From Verrucomicrobiota bacterium (GTDB lineage Bacteria; Verrucomicrobiota; Verrucomicrobiia; Opitutales; Coraliomargaritaceae), in the NCBI GenBank assembly GCA_009908325.1, contig JAAAPI010000145.1, positions 1-36,936 of the forward strand: DNA of 36,936 nucleotides, given 5' to 3'. Below the pieces are notes generated by a model. The model saw nothing but the letters and a program-made list of their open reading frames with translations. It was not told where the DNA came from and ran no database searches. The position numbers were made by a program, and so were the translations under genes. How positions within the stretch are numbered: position 1 is the stretch's first letter; every line of letters begins with the position of its first letter. Positions 7,981-17,300 of the stretch are shown here, in pieces.

Positions 7981-8112
7981 AGTTAGTGCGTCGGACAATG
8001 CGCTTACCGAAAACCACCGGGTAAAAGGTCGGCGGCCCTCTGTAATCTCTTGTTTTCTGAACTTGCAGTCTGGAAAAGGTTACCTAAAGTCCGCCTCTTT
8101 TTTGGATTCCAA

Positions 8113-8127
8113 GGCTCGAAGCGAGCC
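8113..8127 (+). promoter_or_regulatory. small leader hairpin upstream of fusA
   Basis: GGCTCG-aag-CGAGCC forms a perfect 6-bp stem about 58 bases before the EF-G start codon, in a 205-bp spacer with no convincing gene. A T-rich stretch (ctcttttttgg) precedes it rather than follows it, so it is not a typical terminator for the CIA30 gene. Its function is unknown. Confidence 0.3.
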
Positions 8128-8185
8128 GTATCCCGCCTCCTTAAATCATACATAAACAGACGCTTAACACACACCCGATACGATC

Positions 8186-10297
8186 ATGATCGACCTATCA
8201 AAATACAGAAATATTGGCATCTTCGCTCACGTGGACGCCGGTAAAACGACGACAACCGAGCGGATCCTCAAGCTCACCGGTAAGATTCATAAACTTGGTG
8301 AAGTGCACGATGGTGCCGCCACGACCGACTTCATGGAGCAGGAACAGGAGCGCGGTATTACCATCCAGTCCGCTGCCACCACGTGTTTCTGGCCGGGAAG
8401 CGAGCAGCAGTGGCAACCGCACCGCTTTAACATCATCGACACCCCGGGCCACGTCGACTTCACCGTCGAAGTTTACCGCTCGCTGAAAGTGCTCGACGGA
8501 GGCGTCGGGGTTTTCTGCGGCTCCGGCGGCGTCGAACCCCAGTCCGAGACCAACTGGCGCTACGCCAACGACTCAAAGGTCGCCCGCTTGATCTACGTCA
8601 ACAAGCTCGACCGGATCGGTGCCGACTTCTACAAGGTCGTCGATCAAGTAAAAAAGGTCCTCGGTGCGACGCCACTCGTCATGGTTCTGCCCATCGGCAC
8701 GGAAAGTGACCTCTGTGGCGTTGTCGATCTCCTCACCCGCACTGCCTGGATCTGGGACGAAACTGGCGACCCGCTTGCTTATAAAAAGACCGACGTGCCT
8801 GCCGACATGGTTGATAAGGTCGAAGAATACCGCGAAAAACTGATCGAAACAGCCGTCGAGCAGGACGACGCGGCTATGGAGGCCTACCTCGAAGGCACCG
8901 AGCCGGATATCGAGACGATCAAGAAGTGCGTCCGCAAGGGCACTCGTGAACTCGCGTTTTTCCCCACCTTCTGCGGCTCTTCTTTCAAAAACAAGGGCGT
9001 GCAAAACCTGCTCGACGGCGTCGTCGATTACCTGCCGAGCCCGACGGAGGTCAACCCGCAACCGGAAATAGACCTCGAGGGGAATGAGACCGGCGAATTC
9101 GCCACGGTCAGTGTCGACGAGCCGCTCCGCGCCCTCGCCTTCAAAATCATGGACGACAAGTATGGTGCGCTGACCTTTACCCGTATTTACTCGGGCAAAA
9201 TCTCGAAAGGCACCTCGGTGCTCAACACCGCAACCGGAAAAACCGAGCGGATCGGCCGTATTATCGAGATGCACGCCGACGAGCGCAACGAAATCGAATC
9301 GGCTCAGGCCGGCGATATTGTCGCCCTGCTCGGCATGAAATCGGTCCAAACCGGGCACACGCTCTGCGACCCGAACGATCCCGCGACGCTTGAGCCGATG
9401 GTCTTCCCGGACCCCGTCATCTCCATCGCCGTGAAGCCCAAAGACCAGGGGCAGGCTGAGAAACTCGGTGTTGCCATCGGGAAGATGGTCGCGGAAGATC
9501 CCTCATTCCGAGTCGAGACCGACGAGGATTCCGGTGAGACCATCCTCAAGGGTATGGGCGAGTTGCACCTCGATATTAAAGTGGACATTCTGAAACGAAC
9601 CTACGGCGTCGAGGCAGTTGTCGGCAAGCCGCAGGTAGCCTACCGGGAAAGCATCACCAAGCCCGTCAGCGATTCCTACACCCACAAGAAGCAGTCCGGT
9701 GGTTCGGGGCAATTTGCCAAGATTGACTACACCCTGGAGCCCCTGGAACCGGGCTCCGGATTCGAGTTCGAATCCAAGGTCGTGGGCGGTAACGTCCCCC
9801 GCGAATTCTGGCCCGCTGTTGAAAAAGGCTTCAAGTCGTCCACCGAAAAAGGTGTCCTCGCCGGCTACCCCTGCCTTGACTTCAAGGTGACACTCGACGA
9901 CGGCGCCTTCCACGCGGTGGACTCGTCAGCCGTGGCTTTCGAAATCGCTTCGCGCGCCGCCTACCGCCAAACTGTGCCTAAGGCAGGTCCCGAGATCCTC
10001 GAGCCTATCATGAAACTCGATGTCTTCTGCACAGAGGACAAAATGGGCGACGTTATCGGCGACCTTAACCGACGCCGTGGCATGATCAAGAGCCAGGAGC
10101 CCGCCAACACGGGTATCCGCATCAAGGCCGACGCCCCCCTCTCCGAGATGTTCGGCTACATCGGGGCGCTTCGCACGATGACGTCCGGCCGTGGCCAATT
10201 CTCCATGGAGTTCTCCCACTACGCGTCGACCCCGAGAAATGTGGCCGACGAAGTGATCAAAGAAGCCCAGGAACGCGAGGAGGCGAAAAAGAAGTAG
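8186..10297 (+). CDS. fusA: translation elongation factor G, EF-G2-like paralogue
   Basis: Ribosomal translocase GTPase of 703 residues. G1 AHVDAGKT (14-21), switch region [16 protein letters not shown]3 DTPGH (85-89) and G4 NKLD (139-142) are all present. Domains II-V follow, with [20 protein letters not shown] and the C-terminal [20 protein letters not shown]. The stretches [28 protein letters not shown] and NKLD (not NKMD) are, from memory, those of the second EF-G class found as a stand-alone paralogue in many proteobacteria. They differ from the canonical str-operon factor. No rpsL, rpsG or tuf flanks it, which agrees. ATG at 8186 gives the conserved [21 protein letters not shown] start. 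No clear Shine-Dalgarno is visible. Confidence 0.95.
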   Translation: MIDLSKYRNIGIFAHVDAGKTTTTERILKLTGKIHKLGEVHDGAATTDFMEQEQERGITIQSAATTCFWPGSEQQWQPHRFNIIDTPGHVDFTVEVYRSLKVLDGGVGVFCGSGGVEPQSETNWRYANDSKVARLIYVNKLDRIGADFYKVVDQVKKVLGATPLVMVLPIGTESDLCGVVDLLTRTAWIWDETGDPLAYKKTDVPADMVDKVEEYREKLIETAVEQDDAAMEAYLEGTEPDIETIKKCVRKGTRELAFFPTFCGSSFKNKGVQNLLDGVVDYLPSPTEVNPQPEIDLEGNETGEFATVSVDEPLRALAFKIMDDKYGALTFTRIYSGKISKGTSVLNTATGKTERIGRIIEMHADERNEIESAQAGDIVALLGMKSVQTGHTLCDPNDPATLEPMVFPDPVISIAVKPKDQGQAEKLGVAIGKMVAEDPSFRVETDEDSGETILKGMGELHLDIKVDILKRTYGVEAVVGKPQVAYRESITKPVSDSYTHKKQSGGSGQFAKIDYTLEPLEPGSGFEFESKVVGGNVPREFWPAVEKGFKSSTEKGVLAGYPCLDFKVTLDDGAFHAVDSSAVAFEIASRAAYRQTVPKAGPEILEPIMKLDVFCTEDKMGDVIGDLNRRRGMIKSQEPANTGIRIKADAPLSEMFGYIGALRTMTSGRGQFSMEFSHYASTPRNVADEVIKEAQEREEAKKK

Positions 10298-10355
10298 CCC
10301 ACCTGTTGCAACTTTTCTTTACAAAGGCCCCACTTGCAACAGGTGGGGCTTTTTT
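10298..10355 (+). terminator. rho-independent terminator after fusA
   Basis: GCCCCAC (10327-10333), loop ttgcaacag, GTGGGGC (10343-10349), then six T: a strong intrinsic terminator 30 bases after the stop. In addition, 10298-10311 and 10334-10347 form a perfect alternative 14-bp stem starting directly after the stop codon. The two hairpins share the 3' arm and cannot coexist. Confidence 0.85.
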
Positions 10356-10400
10356 GTTTAATGGTGTCGATGAACGCCGTAGTGAAACCGCGTAATGAAA

Positions 10401-10543
10401 CGTAGGGGCTTCATTTATGAAGACCGCCGAGCAACAGTAGACCGTAGGGGCTTCAATTAGGAAAACCGTCTGAATCCCCACGCTTGGCCCCCCCAAGGAG
10501 CCCGCCCAACGAAGCGACGGTCTTCACAAGTGAAGCCCCTACG
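10401..10543. repeat. three copies of a REP-like palindromic repeat
   Basis: Related 26-28-base units begin cgtaggggcttca and end in gaccg or accgtc. Copy A is 10401-10426 (spacer ttta), copy B is 10443-10470 (degenerate), and copy C is inverted at 10516-10543. Within a unit, GGGGCTTCA..TGAAGACC is itself partly palindromic. They fill most of the 322-bp non-coding stretch between fusA and the S4-protein gene; I see no gene there. The arrangement A, B, inverted C allows a large stem between A/B and C. Confidence 0.75.
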
Positions 10544-10619
10544 TCCCAGTGCTGGATCATCCGCCCTCAATTTCAAATTCTTCTTGGCTCCATCCCGCGC
10601 AACCCCCTACCTTTACCGC

Positions 10620-11036
10620 ATGCCCGCGAAAGCCCAAACCGAACCCGGCCGTCCACCCGAAACGGACCACATGCGGCTCGACCGCTGGCTATGGGCCGTG
10701 CGTGTCTACAAAACCCGGAGCGATGCTGCGGACGCTTGCCGGGGGTCCGCCGTGCGTCTCAATGATGGGATCGCGAAACCCTCCGCAAAGGTCCGTAGCG
10801 GCGACACCATTGTCGCTCGCACGAAAGCGTTGACCCGCACCCTGCACGTTCTCGGCCTGACTGAAAACCGCGTCGGTGCCGCCCTCGTCCCCAACTATGC
10901 AGACGACCAAACGCCCGAGATCGAGTATGAAAGAGCCCGTGAAAAACGCGCGAACGCCCGCATTTTCGCGCACAAGGGAAGCGGTCGACCGACCAAAAAA
11001 GACCGCCGCGATATCGAAAAACTGATTGGCCCATAG
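10620..11036 (+). CDS. hslR: Hsp15-like S4-domain RNA-binding protein
   Basis: Small basic protein of 138 residues from ATG at 10620. An S4 RNA-binding domain starts at about residue 18 (MRLDRWLWAVRVYKTRSDAADACRGSAVRLNDG) and continues through KPSAKVRSGDTIVART. A basic C-terminal tail (GSGRPTKKDRRDIEKLIG) matches the Hsp15/HslR family, which binds 50S subunits carrying nascent chains and helps recycle stalled ribosomes. An upstream in-frame ATG (10530) falls in the repeat region and adds no conserved sequence. The ATG at 10671 would begin precisely at the S4 domain and is a possible alternative. It lies downstream of EF-G, another ribosome-acting factor, but behind a terminator. Confidence 0.85.
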   Translation: MPAKAQTEPGRPPETDHMRLDRWLWAVRVYKTRSDAADACRGSAVRLNDGIAKPSAKVRSGDTIVARTKALTRTLHVLGLTENRVGAALVPNYADDQTPEIEYERAREKRANARIFAHKGSGRPTKKDRRDIEKLIGP

Positions 11037-11132
11037 CCGACGCTCAGGCTGTGACGGCTCTAACCGCTTTGACAGCTCGGACGTTTTTTAACCCTTAGCA
11101 CACTCAGGAAAGCGCCACCCCGTTCATATCTC

Positions 11133-11166
11133 AAAATAAAAACGCCACCCGCTAAGCGGATGGCGT
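11133..11166 (-). terminator. rho-independent terminator of the secretin/giant-protein cluster
   Basis: On the minus strand ACGCCATCCGC-tta-GCGGGTGGCGT forms an 11-bp stem with one mismatch, followed by TTTTTATTTT. It lies about 145 bases after the stop of the 2434-residue gene. The 272-bp convergent spacer (11037-11308) otherwise holds nothing I can identify. Confidence 0.8.
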
Positions 11167-11308
11167 CTTCGAAACAAACAACAAACTAACAAATAAACTA
11201 ATCTGTATATACTAAGACGCCCGCAGCACCTTGGCGTTCAATTTATTTGTAGAAAGTGTGGTTATATTTTTCAGGCGACCGCAAATGGTCTGTTTAAGGC
11301 TCTTGGAA

Positions 11309-14300
11309 TTAGGGCTTGACAAACCTCCACTCACTGTCGTCCACATAAAAAAGCCAAGCACCACTTGCCTTGGGATTCGAAGAAACCCACATCCACTGAC
11401 TTGCGCTTGAATTGTAAAAGAAGCGGGTGAGACTTGGACCACCCCACATCCATGTGCCCAGCTTACTGGAATAGAACCAGGCACCCTGATCGGTGCCGGT
11501 TGGGCTTACATAGACCCAGCCAAAGTCACGGCTGAAAACCCATGGCTCGACCGATGCCGGTTCATAGGCAAAACTACCGAACCAGCTAGATGCATACCAG
11601 TCACCGCCGAGCGGATCGGCATCAGAAAGCGGCGCTGGTAGGTCAACTTCCCCTCCTATTTCCCCGGAAGCAGCCATGATGGCCCCGGCTACAATCGGGG
11701 CACTCGAAGCGAATGTAGTGGAAACAGTTACTCGTATAAATCGCTCCATGTCGTCCGTGAACGGAACAGCATCGCGGACGGTGATGCGGCCCGTGTAGCC
11801 GAAATCCACGACGTCAAGGACGAAATCATTCGCATTCGTCGGATCACCGAGCGTCAAAACCCCGCCGTCGATGAGACCACCGCCTCCGGTGAGTGACCGT
11901 ATACCGAGATTGTCCGTGTAGGGTCCGTCGATTATTGCTAGGGTGACGGTCGATGCCGGGTCGAAAGCCGGATCGGACGAACCTTCGACAACATACAACA
12001 GGTCACTCGAAAGCGCCAGGAAATCGAAGACCACGCTCAAATAATCTTCATTTTCAAACCTTACTTCCGCTAATGAGCCGAACGCGCCGACGCCGTCATT
12101 TTGTTTTGGGTTTCTGTTGAAGGCATACTCCAAAAAGTCATTGATACCATCAGAGTCCGTATCCAACCCCGACAGTGGAGACGGAACCGGTACTCCATGA
12201 AAGGCGGCCCATGACGCCGGATCGGCGAACTCCAAGGTCCGAATCTCGAACGCTCCATCGGTGGCAGAATCGAGAAAGGAAAACTCCTCAAAGTCGTCTG
12301 AGGGATCATCCGGTGTGTCATTGTCATTGGTCGACGACGAAGCCTCGAATTCAGAATAGTCGACAGAATCCCAGCGGTTCACCTCGCCGGATTCCCGGAT
12401 TGCGTCTTCACTATCGAGATTGAAACGAATGTAGAAGGTGTATTCAGAAAGTGGCTTTTCATCGTCGACAATATCCGCGTTGCGCAAGCGCTGCTCCGTC
12501 GGAAAAGTTCCTTCGACTAACAAATCCACACTGTCGCCGGGATGACTTATGTCGGTATCTTCGTCAAAAGACCGACCACGAAGCAGCTGTTTGATTTCAA
12601 AACCTCCCAAAGGAAACACAGAACCCAGCCCCTGGAAATCCTCTAGTGTTGGCGGTTCCTCACCGCCGAATAATCCAGCAACGTCTTCTTTCAAAATTCC
12701 GATCAGCTCGACCGAAGTGTTAAAAGCCTCCGCACCTTCGACCCTCCCAAGCCCCTCGTTGCGCACCGTCAAGTTGAACGTGTAGGGATCGCCACCGAAG
12801 ATGGCCAGGGTCTCATCAAAATCGAGAAAATCGCCCGATTTCCCAATTCCATTCCTTTGTATGCTGACCCCGATGTCAGGTACGATTTCCAGACGGGGCA
12901 ACCGCGTAATCTGCACGTCTCTGGAATCCGAAATCCAGATGTTATTGTCGCGGGTGAACTCATCGTCGGCGACGCGTTTTAAGGTGTCTATCTCCGCCAT
13001 CAAGTAGTAAAACCCGGCGGGGATATTATCACCAAGAGGAAGCGGCCCAATAAAGCGGAGCAATTGACCGGGTTCGAGACTCCCTTCCGCTTGGGCAAAA
13101 CTACCAAGAACAATATCATCCGCATTGCCAAACACTTGATCCGTCGAGAGGCGAACCTCAATGTCAGCCGCCGAGAAGTTCGAAGGGTCCGACGGAGAAA
13201 TTGGAAGCTGCGTATCAACCGGAAACTCAGGAAGTAAATCGCCTAAATTACCTGCTTCGACGGAAATGTCGAGGAAGCGGGTGCCAAGGAAAGCCGCCCC
13301 GTCACCGATGATCGTTCCAACCTCAAGGACATACTCCCCGGGGGTGTAGTTGACGTTTGCCACTTCGAGTTCCGGGCCGCTGAAATCATCTAAACGAACA
13401 TCATCCACCCAGCCAGCATCCGCAAATTCGCCACCGCTGGTTGTCTTTCGGTAGGTCCAACGCAGTTCCTGTGGGCCAGCGGGCACAAAGATGGTGACCT
13501 CAGGAGTGATGGAGAAGCTTTGTATTTGATTCGTCGTGGCATCTCCGAGCACATCGACCGAAGTATCCAGGGAAACCGGGCGACGGAGACCGGATGTCAG
13601 GAATCCGATTTCCGAGCGTTCCCCCGGGCCATTAAATGTCACTTCAAAGGCTAGATTTGAACCTGAGACTGAAACACCATCACTGATGATCGGAATGCCC
13701 CCCGCGCCTTCCAGCTCCTCAAGCGCTTTTTTCACATCCGAGGCGGAGGCTGTGTATGGGATGGGGTCGGTGAGCAAACCCTCATATTCGAGCCGGAAAG
13801 TCACATTCGGAACAATTTGGAGCGTTTGGACTTCGGGAGTGCTGGAAGAACCGTTCACGCTCGTTACATCAACGGAGCTCACCAGGTTGGTGTTCAGGGA
13901 AGTGAAGCCAAGCGGCGGACGATTCCCATCGCCAATGAAGGTAATGGTAAACTCGGTCGGCCCACCCGCAACGGAAACCCCATCTCCCGGCGAAAACGCG
14001 CTCAGGTCGTTGAGGGCATTTTCAATCGCCGAAGCCAGGGTGACCCCCTGGGGCTGAACGGAACTAATCGGGGCTGTGGTCTCACCGTCCAGGGTAAGCG
14101 TAAACGAACCATAGCTGAAGTCCCAATCAACTTGGCCCGAGATCCGCTCCTTCGTGACTCCGTTCAAGGAAAACTCAAGCTGATTCGTATTCGGCTCAGA
14201 ATCCACTTTCCAACGGAACTTCAGAATCTTCGGGCCGTCCTCCACATTGATTTGCATAAACGATGATTCCCCGACACCGATCGGGGCCGACTGGGCAGCA

Positions 14301-17300
14301 TCTACACCGTCCGAAGACGTTGAGCTGCCGTTTTGTATTTGGGAGTTACCGACTCCGAACCAGCCGTTTGCACCGCCCACGATGAGTTCGATTGCATCGA
14401 CGTCGCCGGGGTTCGGATCGTCGATCGCCTCGTTTAAGCTAATCGCTGGTTCAATGGCCAAACTCGCTGAAGAAGACAGGAGCGAATTGTTTGCTTCCGT
14501 GCTTTCCGGAATCGTATCGCCAGGATCGATGATAATACCAATGAAATAATCGCCTGACTCGGGGATAAAACTGGGTACCACAAAATCCAGTGGTCGACCG
14601 GCAGTGCCGTATTGCCGACTTTCACCAGAGGCCAGCCCATCAGTCTCAACAATCGAGCCAACTTCGATATCACCATCATTCCCAATCGTGGCATCCTTGG
14701 ATAGAATTACCCGGATGTCAAAGGGCGGGGATGCGGGGACGTCGGATGCCCCCGAATTCGAGATGGTGAAGGAGAAATTGTTAATCGAATCGCCCGGAGC
14801 GAGCGTTGCCTGAGCGATCGATATATTCTCCGCGACCAGATCGGGAGTCTCGAAGCTAAAATTATCCACCCAGCCTGCGTCCGCTCCGGCCGAGACGGTG
14901 CTGTCTTTGATATACGCCCAGCGGAGCACATGGCTACCCGCCTCGACGAAGACGGAAACCCGTGACCAATCAACGTCACCCGCAATGCGGCGGACGTAGT
15001 TATCGGGATTGAGATCGTCGACGTAAAACGCGAGAAAGTCGCTCTTACCCGTTTGTTCGTTCAGCTCCGAACTCACCTTCCAGTGGAATGTGACGAAAGT
15101 ATCGCTCTCCGTCGTGATCTCAGTCTGGAAAGCAGCCGTCTCGTTATCATTAATAGCGATGCTCTGCGCGGCCAATCCGTCAACGAAAGATACCTCGCTC
15201 TGTCCAAACCACGGCAAGTCGCCATCGAACGGGGCCGTTTCATCCTGCTGTGCATCATTGCTCAGGCCGACGGCCTCTGCCACCGATACTTCGCTGAAAA
15301 TGAAATCGGAGCCGGGAAAGACGGAGGCGTTGTTGCTCTCATTCGACTCGTCGATGGCTCCATCGACATCGACGAAAACCCCGAAGAAACTCCTCCGTCC
15401 CAAAGGCACCTTGGGTGTGACCGTTACGAAATCGGGATCGAAGGGGGCGTTCACACCGCGGGGCAGTCCCTGATTAAACTGGAAAGATGCAACGAAATCG
15501 TCATCATCATTGCCGAGCTCGTTATCGCCGCTGAAGAGAATATCGGTGCGGAACGGAGCGGTGATGTCACTCAAGCCGACGTTTCGGTAGACGAAATCAA
15601 AATCCAATTCATCGCCGAGCAAATAATAGCCTGGAACCGCATTGATATCACTTGCTTTGATTTCAATGTCCGGCAGTGCCCGAATCGTAACATCCGGCTC
15701 CGCCGAGACAAATACATTGTTTGTTTCCCCCCCGGACCCGCCTTCATCGATCAGGTCGCTTTCATCGACGACCGCGATCAAATAGTAATCGCCCGAAACC
15801 AGATCGGAGGGCAGATCAAAGGACGGTATGAACAATGGATTGTTCCCACCGCTGATTCTATCCGTCCGGGTAATCGTGTGAACCTTTCTATCGATACTGC
15901 TATCAAAGGAGGCGTCGGCCGACAGATAAATCCCCAAATCAAAGGCCAACCCGGTGCTTAGATCAGTGGATGCGCCATCATTACGCAACTGAATGGTCAA
16001 GTCCATTGGATCGCGGAGGAGGACATAGTCTCCAGCCTGCCCCTGGACATCGGCTATAACAAGATCCGGTTGACTGATTTCGGTGACCGATATTGCATCG
16101 ACATAAACCGCGTCATTCTCCGTATTGACGCCTTCAACGTAGGTCCATGTCATCTGGGCGTTTCCGGGAACGACGAAGGAAACTTCGGTCCAATCCGTGC
16201 TGCCGCTGATCCGGCTGACCGGTGAGTTTACCTCGACGCCATTCAGACCGAAGAAAAGAAAATTTTCGGCGGTCGACGTCTCCGCTTTCCAGCTGAAGGT
16301 AACGCGCACGGCGGAATCCGTCGAGTTTTCATTAACCAAAGTGGCCCGCTCGCCACCCCGGATGGGAGGGCTCTGGGCCGCATCTTCCCCATCAGATGTG
16401 ACCAGGCTTTGCCCGAACCAGTTTGGGAGGCCGTCCGGGACACCTGAATTAAAGAAGCTAAAATCAATCGGTGTGGTGAACAAGACCGTATCAAGGGCTT
16501 CTTCCAGCTCGATTCCTTCAATCTGGATGGCCGGGGACGCGGAAAAACCAACATTATTCCCCTCCGCAGACTCAGCGATCACCTCATTTGTGTCCACCTC
16601 GACACCCAGGAAATAATTCCCCGGCGGCAAATCCAAAGGTAAATCGAGTGCCTGCGGACCGGTCAACGCAAGCGTAACCGAATCATTACTCGGAATGCCT
16701 CCGTTAACCGCCATCTCCGAAACCCAATCAATCACACCCGGTCCATTGGTAGATTGGACTGGCGAGAAAAAGAGCCGCAAATCAAAACCAGTCCCTGCAG
16801 GTATGGCACCCTTGCCAGTATTCGCGATTTCGATTTCCAACTGCACGGGATCTCCGGGAGCGAGCGGAAAGCTTTCCACTGTCCCGGTTCCCGGATCGTC
16901 AGCGTTCACTGTAATCGAGGCAACTTGGAGGTCAGAAGTAAAGTCGAGCCGGTCCCCTTCCTCAAGTGCGACCGTGTTGTTCACGGTGGAGACCTCTTCG
17001 AGCACCCTCTCGACGTCAGCCTCAAAAACCAGATAGTAACTCCCCGAATTGATTGGGCCGGGAAGGTCGATTGTGACCGGCAGCGAGATGCCTTGTCCCG
17101 GCTCGATGCTCGTCGTAACCGGGAATGTCTCACGCGAAGACCCACCGACTATAAAATCCAAATCCTGTGCGCCCAGACCCCCAAAGGATGCGTTTTGACT
17201 GATCACGGCATCGATTTCAAATGAATCCTCGATTGTGCCCGTGCCATCGTTACGGAGGAAAAACGTAGCCTGCAGTGGAACACCTGGAGTTGCTTCACCG

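Noticed and set aside
8573-9358. 261-codon minus-strand open frame
   Set aside because: Antisense to the GTPase and domain II coding region of EF-G, which is certain.
15053-15961. 302-codon plus-strand open frame
   Set aside because: Antisense to the giant protein, where CARDB domains are clear; arises from base composition on the opposite strand.
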